Shown here one piece after another: positions 24,474 through 36,943 of a DNA stretch of 64,000 bases. Below the pieces are notes generated by a model. That model had not been told where the DNA came from. It ran no database searches and saw nothing but the letters and a program-made list of their open reading frames with translations. Source of the DNA: Cheiracanthium punctorium (taxonomy: Eukaryota > Arthropoda > Arachnida > Araneae > Cheiracanthiidae); NCBI GenBank assembly GCA_038373885.1, contig JAWZYV010018266.1, positions 1,231,001-1,295,000 of the forward strand, in the 5' to 3' direction. Every line of letters starts with the position of its first letter. Position 1 is the first letter of the stretch. A program made the position numbers and the translations under genes.

Positions 24474-24684
24474 CATATATATACATATATATATACATAT
24501 ATATGTATATATATATATGTGTGTGTAAGTGTGTTAATGCAGTTAATGCATATGCATATAGTAAAATCAAGGCAAGTTAAAGTAATAGATTAAGTGATTA
24601 GAATAAGAAAATTTATTACCGTCAGAAAAGTTAACTGATAACTGTGGAATACTATTTTGATATATATATATATATATATATATA
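24378..24684. repeat. Long (TA)n microsatellites
   Basis: About 24378-24525 is an almost pure TA/TATG tract. A second tract (24658-24684) abuts the left end of the Ginger-like element. Open frames here only translate the repeat. Confidence 0.9.
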
Positions 24685-25199
24685 TGTTACGGTAAACGTA
24701 ATAAACTGGTGATTATATATAATAACCGGTAATTATGCATAATCACCACTAAATCCGGTAAATGTGATAAATTTTTGAAAATTTATCAAATTAACCGGTT
24801 TGTTTGCCTAATTCCCAACTTGTAATGGTAAATGTGTTAATATCATGACTGATTGGGCCAGTAGAATAGAGTATATTTTTGTGTAGTCATTAATCAGAAG
24901 GATATTTTTTCGTTGGACATTATTTCGTAAGAGACTACGAATTACAATATTTTATATTTTACTGTCAAAAAGTTAATAAATAGTTATTTTAAGTCACTTA
25001 CATTTATTTCGCCTGAACGAAATTTGAATAAAGGACTGAGAGGTGTTTGAAATAAAAAAATGAAATTTACATGAAATTGTACAAAACAGTTGTACATAAA
25101 AAAACAAACTGAAGTTACATATAAAAAACAAGCTAAGCCCATATTCAAGAAAAAACATACATTTTTTCAGATAACGTTACATGCTATTACTACAAATTA

Positions 25200-26765
25200 C
25201 TAAATATTTTAAGGTTTCTTAACTATGCATATTAGACTGTTTGTTATATCATTTATAATTACGAAGATTGCCAGATTTTTTACATTTGTACTTTTCAGAC
25301 TCGCATTGTCCCTTACAAACACATGCTGATATCCCTGACCTCCAGAAAGAGATGTCTTTCTAACGCATTCTCGAAATGATATTTCTAGACCTGGAACATC
25401 GTCAAGCAAAATAAAGTTTCTTCACAAATTGTGAATTGATTTCTGGTAAACAACTGTGAAAGCCTTCCTTGTTTCGTTACTAACTGATAAAACTCTTCAT
25501 TTTGAACTGCTAATATCACCGCTAATAAATTCCGGGGATCATTCTTACTCTATCAACGTCTGGTATTCGTGGTTTCACTGTGTCACCAACTTTACCAGCC
25601 CGAAATTTAACATTTGAAAATTTCAACATTTTCTTTGCTTGTAATTCTAAGCCTTCTTTAGCACTCGTTCTATCTTTTCTTACCTGCTCTTGCTTGCATA
25701 AAATATCTGTCTGGATTAGAGCGACCGCTGCTTCATTCTCTTTCTGAGTCTTAAAATTAACTTCAAGTGAAGGGTCATTTTGAGATAGATCGTTATTGTC
25801 CATATTAGAAAGATTTTCTATTTCGCTATTGATGTTTTCGGAGGCTTGATGGTTTAGGAATTATTAACTGTCTCGATTAATGCCTGAAGCTCTTCTTTAG
25901 TTCTAAGATGTTCGATAGAGTGATTCGGGAAAGACGTTTTCAAGCCAAATTTTGCGGGCGTCCCAATCATTGCTTCATAAGGAGAACACTTGATGCCTTC
26001 GTGAAATGCTCTATTTTTCATAAGTTGCACAAAAGGTAACCCTTCGGACCATTTACTGGCGTGATTGCTTTCCAACCAAGAACTTACCATATTTTCAATT
26101 TCTAGTTTGTACCTTCAACCGAACCTTGAGTCTCGCTGTGCCTAGGTTTCCCGCTCACAATTTTCAGATCCGGACACATTATACAATCTTATTCTATACG
26201 ATTTTGTTAATAAACTCAAGACCTTTGTCACTTTGCAGTACACTGGAGGCTCCAAATATAGTAAAAATATCAATTACATGATTGCAACCTCTTCTGCACG
26301 TTTGCTTTTTACGGCACGCAACTGTATGAACTTCGTCAAGTGGCCTTGATAGAGAAATATAAAGTTAGTCATGTTGTGACTGCATGTCAATTAAGTCCAC
26401 CTGGCAACTTGAGTCCATCTCTTGAAAGACCATTGGCCTAACAGCAAGTCCTTTCTTAGGTACCTTGTTTTTTGTTTTTGTTTTTTGATAAATTTCACAC
26501 AAATTTCAATGAATCATGACTTCTTCGGTAGTAATGTTTTTTGTACTTTTTTTGAAGTTCTTTTAACATCCTGTTTCTACCACCATGGGCTATTGATAAG
26601 AGTACCTCATGAATAATGGTAAAAAGTTCTTCAAAGTACATGTAAAATCTAACATTGGAGCTGTCGTTACTCAAACAAATCATCACATCTTTCTTTCGTC
26701 AGAAAACCACTGTTTGCTTTCTTAGTATCCATAATATTCACTAATTTGAAATTAAAACGCTCAAG
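25200..26765 (-). pseudogene. KRBA2/SCAND3-like integrase of the Ginger-like element, broken
   Basis: Read from high to low coordinates: an N-terminal segment (FTIIHEVLLSIAHGGRNRML, 26495-26686); the first catalytic aspartate block QVDLIDMQSQ (about 26383-26403); the second, VLQSDKGLEF (about 26222-26245); the glutamate block GSVEGTN (about 26111-26130); MVSSWLESNHASKWSEGLPF (25854-26090); AKKMLKFSNVKFRAGKVGD (25522-25803); and a cysteine-poor remnant of the C-terminal part (LSGGQGYQHV, 25209-25409). The DDE residues survive, but the pieces lie in different frames with stops between them. The order of blocks matches the KRAB-A domain-containing protein 2-like integrases common in arthropod genomes. 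Confidence 0.7.
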
Positions 26766-26974
26766 CATACCAGCCATTATTCAAATTTCGATTCCAAAGA
26801 TGGGTTTTATAAAATAAGGAAGAAAAATACAGCACAGTCATGAATATTGATAACACTTTCCAACTTAATGGAATAAGGACGAAAAATAGGGACGACGCAT
26901 AAGTTATGATACGATTTTAATATATAGCACTATAGTGCGTATTTAAAATCTGAAAGTGTTTCAGATTTTCATCC

Positions 26975-27456
26975 CTTTTTTTGAGGGGGGGGGGTAAAAT
27001 TTTTTATGGAATGACTATCAATAAGCCTCAAGGCCAAACTATGTCTGTTTGTGGATTAGATTTGAGCACGCCATGTTTTTCACACGGACAGTTGTACGTG
27101 GCATGCTCTCGAGTGGGCAAACCATACAGTGGGCATCCAGTTTGTTTGTGTTATCTAAAGATGGGATAACAAAAAATATTGTATACTCTATTGCGTTAAG
27201 GGATTGATATTATTTTTTAGTAAAATTATTGTAATTAGCGATATATATAAATTTAAAGACTGAATTACAATGAATTAAAAATATAAATGTTTGGTATTGT
27301 GTTATTTTTATATTCCAGCATCGTTCACAGCGCTCCATGCCTCTTCCACTCATATACCACATCCTCACAAACTTACAATAAGTTAGTCATTTCTTTCTAC
27401 TAAAATAATCCTAGGAATAATTTATATGGCAAAACAACGTTTGCCGGGTCAGCTAG
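26975..27456 (+). mobile_element. Helitron 3' fragment with helicase C-terminus
   Basis: The + strand encodes [20 protein letters not shown], then [16 protein letters not shown] and, after a one-base frame change, [18 protein letters not shown] with a stop at 27205-27207. This is the final helicase motif region of the Pif1-like domain in Helitron Rep-helicase proteins. About 250 bp further on the sequence ends with a hairpin (GGCAAAAC/GTTTGCC) and GGGTCAGCTAG, a canonical Helitron 3' end (CTAG), followed by T. The fragment lies inside the Ginger-like element; its left border is not clear and may be the G-run near 26983. Confidence 0.75.
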
Positions 27457-27753
27457 TATCTTATAAAATACGAGAGGGTAGCGAAAAAACGTTTGGATGC
27501 AACGAAATGAGAACAGTTACAGAAATCACGGAGTTGTCCCGTGTTGAGAGAAGCCAAGTAGTTGCGCAAACTGAACGAATTTTCCTAAAGTTAGGGACTT
27601 TTATCACATTTACCATTACCAGTTGGGAATTATGCATACAAACCGGTTAATTTGATAAATTTTCAAAAATTTATCACATTTACCGAATTCAGTGGTGATT
27701 ATGCATAATTACCGGTTATTATACATAATCACCGGATTAATCACATTTACAGT

Positions 27754-27757
<4 letters not shown>

Positions 27758-27790
<33 letters not shown>
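27758..27790. repeat. (TA)n microsatellite at the right edge of the Ginger-like element
   Basis: About 16 TA units. With the tract at 24658-24684 it suggests insertion into a TA repeat. Confidence 0.85.
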
Positions 27791-27794
<4 letters not shown>

Positions 27795-28646
27795 GCGGAT
27801 CCCTAAATATTAGCAAATTTTTATATATCAGTATTCTAATACATCTATTGAAAATCTTTTTTGTCACTTACAGATTAAATAGAAACAAGAACCGTTTCGT
27901 GTGCTTACTAATCAGTATTGTAGATTCTACATAACACATGGTAATCCAAAGTATTACAACTATCGATCAGTAGACTTTCAATTCCATTTATGTGACAACT
28001 CATTGCTGTATGATACAGTCTACAAGTATTATTTTTATCCTGGCAGTGCCTGCTTTTTAAACTTGGTACTCCCAAGTTTTCCGAGCTGTCAAGCTACCGT
28101 TATGGATCAGAGAATGTCCAGTATTCACTCACATACCCTTCCTCCTGAATAAAACAAAATATTAAATTATTTGACTAAGATGCAAGCATGTTTTTTTGCA
28201 GTTCCTTACATTGGCGCTTCCCTCAAAATTTTACATATGTAGTGTTACTTTATCAACCTGCATAAAAAGGTAAGTTTCTATTTTGTGAAACGAAAAAAAG
28301 ACAGACTAAAGATTTTGATTTCAAAATTACTTGTAAGAATGTGAGTTGAGCATTTTTAAGTCCGTATTTACAAGCTTTTAAGACATAACCGTAGTGTTTC
28401 ATACGAACCAGTCATTCATTCCAGTTCATACCAGTCATACATTCGGTGACACAATTTTTAACAGCAGTAAGATGCTACAAAAGTAAAATATTTGATGATA
28501 ATATAAGATACAGGTAATAATAACCTGCATGAATAAGATGCATAAAAGGAAATATATTTTATTTGCACCTTACGCTAGATAAAAGCACTAAATATCGCAA
28601 TGTGTGCAATATCACACTTGACCTATAAAATACATACATACATACA

Positions 28647-28684
<38 letters not shown>

Positions 28685-31669
28685 ACCAAAATATTGGCGA
28701 TATTTTAGAATTTATGCATAGAACAGTGTAGAAATAGAAAAATTTTCTGAAAGATTAGCAATGACTAAATAACGCATTTTTTCTGTGTTTAGAAAACAAA
28801 AAGCAATCCAGAAACTATCGTAAAACGTTTGGAACTGCTCAAGTTACATTACTTGGCTTGAATGTAATTTTATTGTTAGCAATATTTAATAAATTGCAGA
28901 ATTTTTTTTCCCTTGTGGATATCTGTCTTGGCCGTTTTTAGTTACAGTTGCACTTTGGCGTAATTACTTATTACGTTTGAACACATCATATAACAATTGT
29001 ACAAAAAAATGTACTCTGGCAAACCCATTTTTATAAAGTATTAAAGAAACTTTGTCTCATTTTAGTACAGAGAGTGAGTGTTATAGGGATAATATATTAA
29101 AAAATAAATAAAGTTTCTACTTGTAAAAAACTTCTCGTTCGGTTTATGTTAGATTAGAGATTAATTGCACCAATCTGAGTTAACTTAAAATAAATAAATA
29201 AATATTAAAACTTTCTCATTTTGCTCTAATGGAATGACATGAAATGTAATTGAACTGAAAAGTTAATTCTAAAGCGCAATCCCAGAAAATCCTTTTCGTA
29301 TGGTATTTCTTGCATTAAAAAGAACCTTCGATAAGAAATGTCATTTTCAAAAGAAAACTAAGTTCAAAATATACCAAGTCTTAAAAAATAGTTTTAGAAA
29401 TAGTTTTGTTGCTAAAAAATATATCCTTGATTTCATTTATTTTATTTTTTTTATTCACTAGTTTAATTCCTACAGCTAATTTAGAAGAATTTCTTAAATA
29501 TTATAAGATATTCTTTAGAACACAGTATTACAAACATTTGTTTTTGTAAAATTATTATGCTATTCTTCTTCAGTGTTCTTTATTACGAAAATACATTTAA
29601 AGTTCAATTTTGACATTGGAAGAATTCGGGGGTAACTCGGGATGCGTTTTTCATACTTTTACCGGAGCTTTACCTCTCCTAAAGGGCACCATCTGCTTAC
29701 AAAAGAAAGCTTAACTTTTCTAGAGATTCTAAAACCTTTCTTGGAAAGGCGCAGTTCCGTTTATCTAGTACCGCCCGAGCTAACACAGTCCTATCTGGTG
29801 TGTGACGGGCTGAAACCGAAACTATAGGTTCACCGTCGGTATTGGAATGATGTTAACTAAGCGCTATTAATTCTCCACCGGCAAACTAATCTGTGAGATT
29901 CAAAAGAAAACGGTTTCTGGATACGCAACGGCCTGACATTGGCTAATCTTTACTACTAGCAAGCGGTTTATTGAACATGAGAATGATATTTAAAATCAGC
30001 GTTTTTGATGCCAACCTATCTATTCCAGTGTTTTAAGCTTAAAAAGATCAAATGTCCCCATCCATTGTTCCTTGAAACAACGAGAAAACAATAAAAAGAA
30101 ATCTTTCGCTTTCTTTGGAAATTTAAATTTTATGGAATTTTGGTTGCGGTTTAAGAAATTTATTTTTTAAAATTCAGAAATATGTTTTGGGAGTCAAATT
30201 AAAAAGCCTACTTTGACTATTTAATGTCTTGACTGTATGTCTAATTAAAAAGCCTACTTTGACTCCAATAAAATATATAATTAAACAGAATGTCACCCTA
30301 AAATGAAAATTTCGGTAGGGACTAATTTAACAAAAAACTTATTTGATCTAAGCAAATGCACAATAAAGCACATATTTCAGCATAAGCATTTTTTTTTTGG
30401 GGGGGGAGTGCTGAAGCGCTCTAAACATCTCCCCTAGAACCAAGAGTTCCCTCATCCAAAAGAGGTGATTTCTGTATTATACCTCACAGATTTTAATTTG
30501 GCTTGTCATAAATCTAGTAACATCATTATACTTTAAAAGAAACTGAAATATTTGTTGATTCAACAGAATGATACGGTTAATTTTACAAAACCCTTTTCAT
30601 TTTTTTATTTAATCAAGAAACAACGAGATATTTTATTGATTTAGCTAAGTATTTTTGAAAAATATAGTAGTATAAAGCCATTTATGCTATTATTTCATTT
30701 TTTCAAATGGGTTGATCGTTGCTCTAGAGAACTAAATATAAACTTATTTAGAAATTCAAGAGCGTGCTGACGGATTTTCGATATTTTATGGTTGCCGATA
30801 CCAGACCTAAAATGCTATGGTTTTGGTTCAAATCTGGCATAATGCTGTGCCTTCGTCGTCATCGGTTCACCCGATAGCGGTCCTAACCACCCCGTACCGA
30901 CGAACCACATTTTCCCCACACGGGCATGATTTTGAAGTATTCGTCAGCACTTACCAGGTGTCGCGTCGTCAGCACGTGATGCAACGGCATGAAGGTGACG
31001 GTCCAGAACTTATCGATAGGGCTGTGTATGCTGAACAGCAACATCGTTTTAATGTGCTATCAGAAACTAATCATAAATGTAAGTTTACTTTGAACAGAAA
31101 TAATTATTCAGTTATAGATATTTACTTGCATTATCTATGACCTGCACTATCTGTCACTATATGATTTTAAACAAATAAAATTAAACAAAGATAACATAAA
31201 GTAGGATACCGTAGAGAATAAAACACATTACTTTAATTACTGCACTCAGGGACTATATTTGACAGATAATTTATTTGCCCACGTATAAAATTCTTCAAAA
31301 TCTATAATATCCATACATTATTATCACGCTTTTATATTTTTAGCATATGGACTTCTCTAAAACAAATTTTAATAAGAACTGCTCACAGTCCTTAGTTTTT
31401 AAAAATCTCTTGTATGTTCTTGCAAAATGTTTTTCAGGTAATATACACATTTTTCAATGGAATACATGGTATAATGTATAGCATTAACGTATAGAAGTTG
31501 GCTCACAAACACTGATCTAGGCATTTTTTCCCTTAAATATCGATCATAGACATATACATTGAATTATTAAATTACATAAAAATAATTACAGTACTTTATA
31601 GTATCGATTAAAATTTCAAGGGATTAAATCTAAATAAATACTTATTTATATTTCTATGTGGTCGCTGTA
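27791..31669. other. AT-rich intron sequence, no gene recognised
   Basis: Contains a (TA)n tract at 28640-28682 and a repeated 22 bp segment (AATTAAAAAGCCTACTTTGA) near 30197 and 30243. Two less AT-rich patches, 29630-29890 and 30835-31050, have open frames without recognisable motifs; the second follows a box B-like GGTTCAAATCT at 30826 and could be a SINE. Confidence 0.4.
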
Positions 31670-31765
31670 CAAAAAAAATCGCATCTAGAAAAGTTTGCCC
31701 CATACATTAATTAGTTGATGTGCAATATTTGAGCATTTTATTCAAAAATGTTAAGGAGATATGAA
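31670..31765 (-). repeat. Dispersed repeat core, third copy
   Basis: On the minus strand it reads AATGCTCAAATATTGCACAT, then CAACTAATTAATGTATGGGG. This parallels the + strand sequences at 33508-33545 and 48957-48995 (A.GCT.AAATTTTGT..ATCACCTAA.TAATGTATG). Confidence 0.45.
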
Positions 31766-32061
31766 AATAACTATGCTGACTCTAACCACTTTTCCGTGAC
31801 TCTCGAAGAGAAAAAAACATCACATCAAATGATAGAATTTTCAGGGCCGTAGAAAAATAACGAAAGAAAATAATAATGATTGGATACGTGCGTAATACTT
31901 TTGTTTCACCAACTTTGTTTAAACATATCTCTGTAAACCTTCATCACAATTTACCGACTTCCACCATTTAAACGTACAAGAGTTAATTCAAACGAGAGAA
32001 ATTTGATCACTCTGAGTGTATTTTCGCTCCTTTCCGAACTTGAAAGTGCGCGTGTCCTTAA

Positions 32062-32450
32062 CCCTTTCGCTCCCAAGCTTTGATTTGGAATGCTTGCTCA
32101 AAATCCCGGAAACTCCCGAGAAATGTTTTAGTATGCTTTCCCCCACCAAACACGTTTCTTTTGTACCTGTGTGGATATATCTCAGTCAAAACAGTCGTTC
32201 AAAAAATCAGTGGGGGTGCCTCCCCCCCGAAGGATTTGAAACGCACGCATTCGTAAATGCAGCTGATCACTTTGAGATCACCCAAGGGGGAAGGGGGTTA
32301 CAATAGCAAACACGAGAAAGGGGTTTTTCACACTTGACACTTGTAAATGGATGTTGCAAAGCATGGGAGGGACGAAGCTTCGTTCTAGCGTAAGGCCGGC
32401 TCTAGGAGCGTGCATTATGAGCCGGTACGGCCGGATTGAGAGCGAAAGGG
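32062..32450. mobile_element. piggyBac-like MITE, 389 bp
   Basis: TTAA|CCCTTTCGCTCCCA at the left and GAGAGCGAAAGGG|TTAA at the right. The terminal repeats match over 12 of 13 bases and TTAA flanks both ends, the target site of piggyBac transposons. No transposase inside. It is more GC-rich than the surrounding intron. Confidence 0.75.
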
Positions 32451-32678
32451 TTAAGGAGCGTTTTTCGATCACAGAGCGGAGCGAACGTTATCATTATTTT
32501 GGCAAGCAGGAAGCGGGACGTGGATTTCTCGGAAAAAAGTACTTAAAGAGCATTTATGCGCCAATACTGTGGATTTCGATGTAGAAAAGTCGAAACCGAT
32601 AGTTTTTCTTTTCATTCCCTGTTTGATAGTTTTTTTTTCGCTGCTTTGAATTAAGCGTGTATCTGTTTAAACTTAATA

Positions 32679-33477
32679 CAGTAGAACCTCGATCTATGGT
32701 TTTTCGAGGGGTGCGTAGTAAATGCGGGAAAACGAAGAATGCGGGTTATAGTCAAAATACGAAGAAAACAGTATTTATGAATACACACAATGTATACAGT
32801 ATACCAAAAATACTATATTTGTTACCAAACTGTAAAAGAAACAAATTGAAGTTGTGTAGAAATTAAGGAATACTTATTTTTAAAAAATCAGCAATTTTAC
32901 ACTGGGTTTTTTATTAATCTTTTAATTAAACAAAGTTTTCAAGATTTACAATATTTTTTTTTTGTCTTTTAATGTGTAATCATGTTTGTATATAAAAGTA
33001 ATACAATTTCAAATACCGTTATTGCGTAGGATAAACTGGCACTAGTGTTGGCTCAGTCATCATTGGCATGAATTCTCAGCTTCTTCGTGATTATTTTCCT
33101 TTTCGTGTCACATTTTTTTCCATTCTTAGGATACCACACGTTGCTACTTCTAAATCAATGGAAATATAATCACTGCATTTCACGTCATACTCATCCCTGC
33201 TCGATTTAAGAAATCTTCACCTATGCCATCATCAACCCAAGATATCATAACCTGGAAGTCATTAGATTTGTAAGCCATAGATCCACTTGATCATCAATTT
33301 CATTTCGGTCAGAAGAAACATTTTACAACGATGAACACGGGAAAGCGAATTTTTGACGAACGATACATGCGGGTTTTGTTGACGTTATTTGAATACAGTT
33401 TGTGCAGGGACTATAGAAATAAAACGATCAATACGGGAAAACGATGAATGCGGGAACGATAGATCGAGGTTCCACTG
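32679..33477. mobile_element. pogo/Tigger-like non-autonomous element, 799 bp
   Basis: TA|CAGTAGAACCTCGATCTAT at the left and ATAGATCGAGGTTCCACTG|TA at the right: 19 bp terminal repeats with one mismatch and a TA duplication. CAGT.GAACCTCGAT ends are typical of the pogo/Tigger branch. Just inside each end a 25 bp motif (starting AAT.CGGGAAAACGA, ending GAATGCGGG; 32721-32745 and 33430-33454) is repeated in direct orientation with 23/25 identity. No transposase is encoded. Confidence 0.75.
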
Positions 33478-33479
33478 TA

Positions 33480-33739
33480 TGTCAATAAACCTTTATATGA
33501 TAAAAGGCTAAAATTTTGTAGATCACCTAATTAATGTATGGGGGCACGTTTTATTGACTGGATTTTCTGTGTGAGGCGTTGTATGAACATTTCAAATTTG
33601 TATTTATTTAGATTGAACCTCATCAAATATTCAATTGTAACCATATATATATTTTTACGTAACCTCTTAATTTATTGTATACGTCTATAATCAATATTGA
33701 GGAAATAAAATCTTATGTAATTAATTACGGGACACCCTG
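33480..33739 (+). mobile_element. 3' half of a CAGGGTGTCCC-ended element
   Basis: Resembles the right half of the element at 48609-49205 (A.GCTAAAATTTTGT.GATCACCTAATTAATGTATG core and a matching tail) and ends in CGGGACACCCTG. Its left half is absent; the pogo-like element abuts it. Confidence 0.45.
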
Positions 33740-35164
33740 CAAAATTGCTGCAGCAATCGATGCATACTTGCTGAAGGCAGATATCGGACAGACCGATTCG
33801 CATTACGATCATGCGATATTACACTTACTTCTACTGACATTATGACTTTCTGTTTCTTCTTAATAATCTTCTTAAATTCTGGTGTGTGCGTGTGTGTGAA
33901 TTTTTTTTCTTTTTTTAAGATCAATGTTTGTTCAAAGGAGATTAGACAGCGCCATAACCGATTCTTTGTAAGTAAACGCTTTAAGCAAACACAGAGTAAA
34001 AAATAATCAATGTACCCTCATTTATTTAATCTGAAAGAAGGATATTGATTTGTTAATTACGATAGAATAAAGCTTCAGTAAGTTAATCCGTTGAAGAAAG
34101 ATCTAAATTCTGGACGAATAAGCTTTTAATTACAGCTATATCTCCTCCGTAATGGCAGATTTTGAGCAAATTAAGCAACGCGATTTCTTTTTTTTTTTTC
34201 AACCAGTGGGTGGGAAGTAAGCTCGTACATGCAAAAGGAGGGGAAATGAGTGGATCTTTTATTCTTGCCTTAATGAAACTTAACTGGGTATGATAATCTG
34301 AAACATCTCTGGCGCCAGTTAAGGACAAAGCTTTCAACTTTATCTTGTGAGGGTGAAGATTAGAGATTTTCAGAGACGCGCATATAAAACGTGTGAAGCA
34401 TTTATTTGCAAATAAATGAACTCAGGCATAAAACAGATTTTTATATGTTTGAGCGTACGTTAATGGAACAAATGCAATGTACATAATTACTAAAGTTGTT
34501 TTGAAATCGGGAAATGCAAAGAGAATTATCTCATGTTTATTGCATGCTTTCTTACATGGTACGCTGTACGTTTACAATATGTCTATTACCGTATGTGTTT
34601 TGTAAGTTTTAGATAATTTGGAAGTTAAGGAATTCTGAATTTAAGGTATTACAGGATGAAGAAATTTTCAGAGTACCTTCATTCTTTGCTTTTTGAAATG
34701 CATACAATTTATACGCTAATTCTCTCAGTTAGTCATCTATCAGTCATTCAATAAAGAAATTTAATTGCGTTAGTATATTGATTAATTATAATTCATGAAC
34801 GGAAAATTTAATGCAGCTTCACTAAAAGTTTTATTTCCAAGTAAAAACCAATTTAATGATATTTTTCTTAAGGCTGCTTTTTTAAAGAAAATTTGCAACT
34901 TCTGATTAGTTTGTTTAAGAATTCCGCACCGCTGGATACCAGGAAAAAATTTAAAAGCGTCTTAACGGATTGTAGTATGAACTATCATAAACAAGGACCC
35001 TTGAAACTACTAGCCACTAATTGAAAAATGCTAAACAACCGAAACTTTGTAATATTTATTTAAATATGTAACTCTTCGACCGATTTTTGAAAGTGATTTT
35101 TCTGCTTTTTTTTTCTGTAAGTTGCAATTTGAAATATAGATTGACTGTTAACATTAACTTGTAG
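33740..35164. other. AT-rich intron sequence, no gene recognised
   Basis: Short open frames only, with a (GT)n patch near 33884 and a T-run near 34187. Confidence 0.4.
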
Positions 35165-35416
35165 GGCAGTTAGTAAAACAGCGTGTGTATTGCTGATGAG
35201 GCAAAGCTACACGTGGGCTATCTGCCTAGAATGGAGTTGCCGCGATCGTAGGACTTTCTATGGGGGAATATAACGCGTATTCACGTTACCTCTGGAGAAG
35301 CCGACCAAAACTAAAATCCGTTAGATTGGCAACCATCCGATGGTACCGAACCAGAGACCTTCACATTTCAGCCGTCCACCATTCTTAGTGGCTTATCCAC
35401 TCGGCTATGGTGGGGC
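35165..35416 (-). repeat. tRNA-derived SINE
   Basis: On the minus strand the element starts GCCCCACCATAGCCGAGTGG, with box A (ATAGCCGAGTGGATA, 35408-35393) and box B (GGTTCGGTACC, 35352-35342). The 56 bp spacing is like that of class II (leucine/serine-type) tRNAs. About 180 bp of unrelated body follows. The 3' border is estimated; no clear tail was seen. Confidence 0.6.
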
Positions 35417-35630
35417 TTTAGTTAAGAAACCTTATCAAAATTTTCTAGTGTTTAATAACTTTAGTTCGTTTTCAAATTTATTAAAATATCCTGTGCAGCA
35501 TATCGCTTTTCAATAGGATCCCCCATAAGACAAATACACAGATTGTTTGATGTTTCGAACTATTTGTTAATACCAAATTACAACCTAAATTCGAAAGGTT
35601 ACAGTTATTAAACGAAATATGAGTCACATA
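35417..35630. other. Intron spacer
   Basis: Nothing recognised. It ends with A directly before the Helitron-like TC start. Confidence 0.4.
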
Positions 35631-35749
35631 TCTATATATATAAAATTAGACTTTTGTCTGTACATTTCTTGGAATTCAAAAATTTTGCGATTTCTATCCG
35701 TTTCAAGCACCCGGGAATCCGATGCGACCCTCAAAAAAAAGTTTGTCTG

Positions 35750-35781
<32 letters not shown>

Positions 35782-36943
35782 TCTGTCATTCTGTCCGTGA
35801 CGCTTTTTTTGTTTAAGCATCACGTAAAAACGGCTGAAGCGAATGATATGAAATTGGGTGTCATGATAGGTGGTCACTCAATTTAAAACATAGGCGTCGA
35901 ATTTTTAAAAAATCTTGATTAGATTTTCAGATTTTGCGAAAATCGTTTCAAACTGCGTAAATTTGTGTTCAAGCATCACGTAAAAACGACTGAAGCGAAT
36001 GATATGAAATTGGGTGTCATGATAGGTGGTCACTCAACTTAAAACATAGGCGTAGAATTAAAAAAAAATCTTGATTAGATTTTGAGATTTTGCGATAATT
36101 GTTTCACACTGCGTATTGTGTTCGCACATCACGTAATAACTGCAAAGGTGAAAAAATGGTATTTGGTGAAATGATAGGTGGTCACCTTAAACTATAAGCA
36201 TCTAAAAAAAACTGATCAGATTTTGGGATTTTGCGAAAATCGTTTCAAACTGAGTAAATTTTTGTTCACACATTACGTAATAACGACTAAAGCGAATGAT
36301 ATGAAATTTGGTCACATGATAGGTTGTTGTTCAACATAAAGTATAGGTGTCCAATTTTTTAAACTTTTTATTAGATTTTGAGATTTTGTGAAAATTCTCC
36401 CAAAATGCGGTTATATTTTTTCAAGCACCGCGTAATAACGACTAATACGAAATTTGGTGATATGATAGGTAGTTGCTAATCTTAATTTATAGGTGTTGAA
36501 TTTTTAAAATATTTTGATTACATTTTGAGATTTTGTAAAAATCGATTAAAAATGCTAAAATGTTTGTTCCAGCATCACGAAATAAAGACAGCAGGGAATT
36601 AAACAAAATTGGGTGACATGATAGGTTGTCACTCAACTTAAATTCTAGGCTTCCAATTTTTCAAAAATGTTGATTAGATTTTGAGATTTTGCGAAAATTA
36701 TTTGAATATGTGTAAATATTCGTTCACGCATCCCATAATTACGACTAAAGCGAATGAAATGATTTTACTTAGTTACTCTCTAACCTGTAATATTTTAACA
36801 ATACATAAAAATTATAATTGCGCTTTCTTTACTTTGGCTACATACTACATCCATTCTGTGTACTCCAACAATGCTGACGAAAGTTCTTGCTTTTCGAAAT
36901 TTGCATTCAGTACTAACCCATCAACGACGGGTACTTCAGCTAG
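35631..36943 (+). mobile_element. Non-autonomous Helitron-like element 1 (1,313 bp)
   Basis: Begins TCTATATATATAAAATTAGA (5' TC, preceded by A) and ends with a hairpin (ACCCATC/GACGGGT) followed by ACTTCAGCTAG, then T: the Helitron layout of TC...hairpin...CTAG between A and T. Inside are a (CTGTCATT)n patch and seven tandem units of about 150 bp starting at 35811, 35967, 36120, 36264, 36418, 36566 and 36722. No Rep/helicase gene. Confidence 0.8.

Larger units (their letters stand above)
24685..27757 (-). mobile_element. Ginger-like DNA transposon (3,073 bp) with about 150 bp TIRs
   Basis: Left end TGTTACGGTAAACGTAATAA and right end (reverse complement) TGTTACTGTAAATGTGATTA begin inverted repeats of about 150 bp. 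These include AACCGGTAATTATGCATAAT and GTGATAAATTTTTGAAAATT on both sides. The flanks are TATA on both sides within TA repeats, compatible with a 4 bp target duplication but not diagnostic. Inside is a minus-strand KRBA2-like integrase pseudogene plus Helitron DNA. TGT..ACA ends together with a retrovirus-type integrase and no LTRs fit the Ginger class of cut-and-paste transposons. Confidence 0.75.

Noticed and set aside
24361..24570. 69-residue open frame of I/Y repeats
   Set aside because: It is only the translation of a (TA)n microsatellite.
30817..31140. 107-residue open frame in a GC-richer patch
   Set aside because: No recognisable domain, no good splice context, and a box B-like site at its start suggests repeat DNA.
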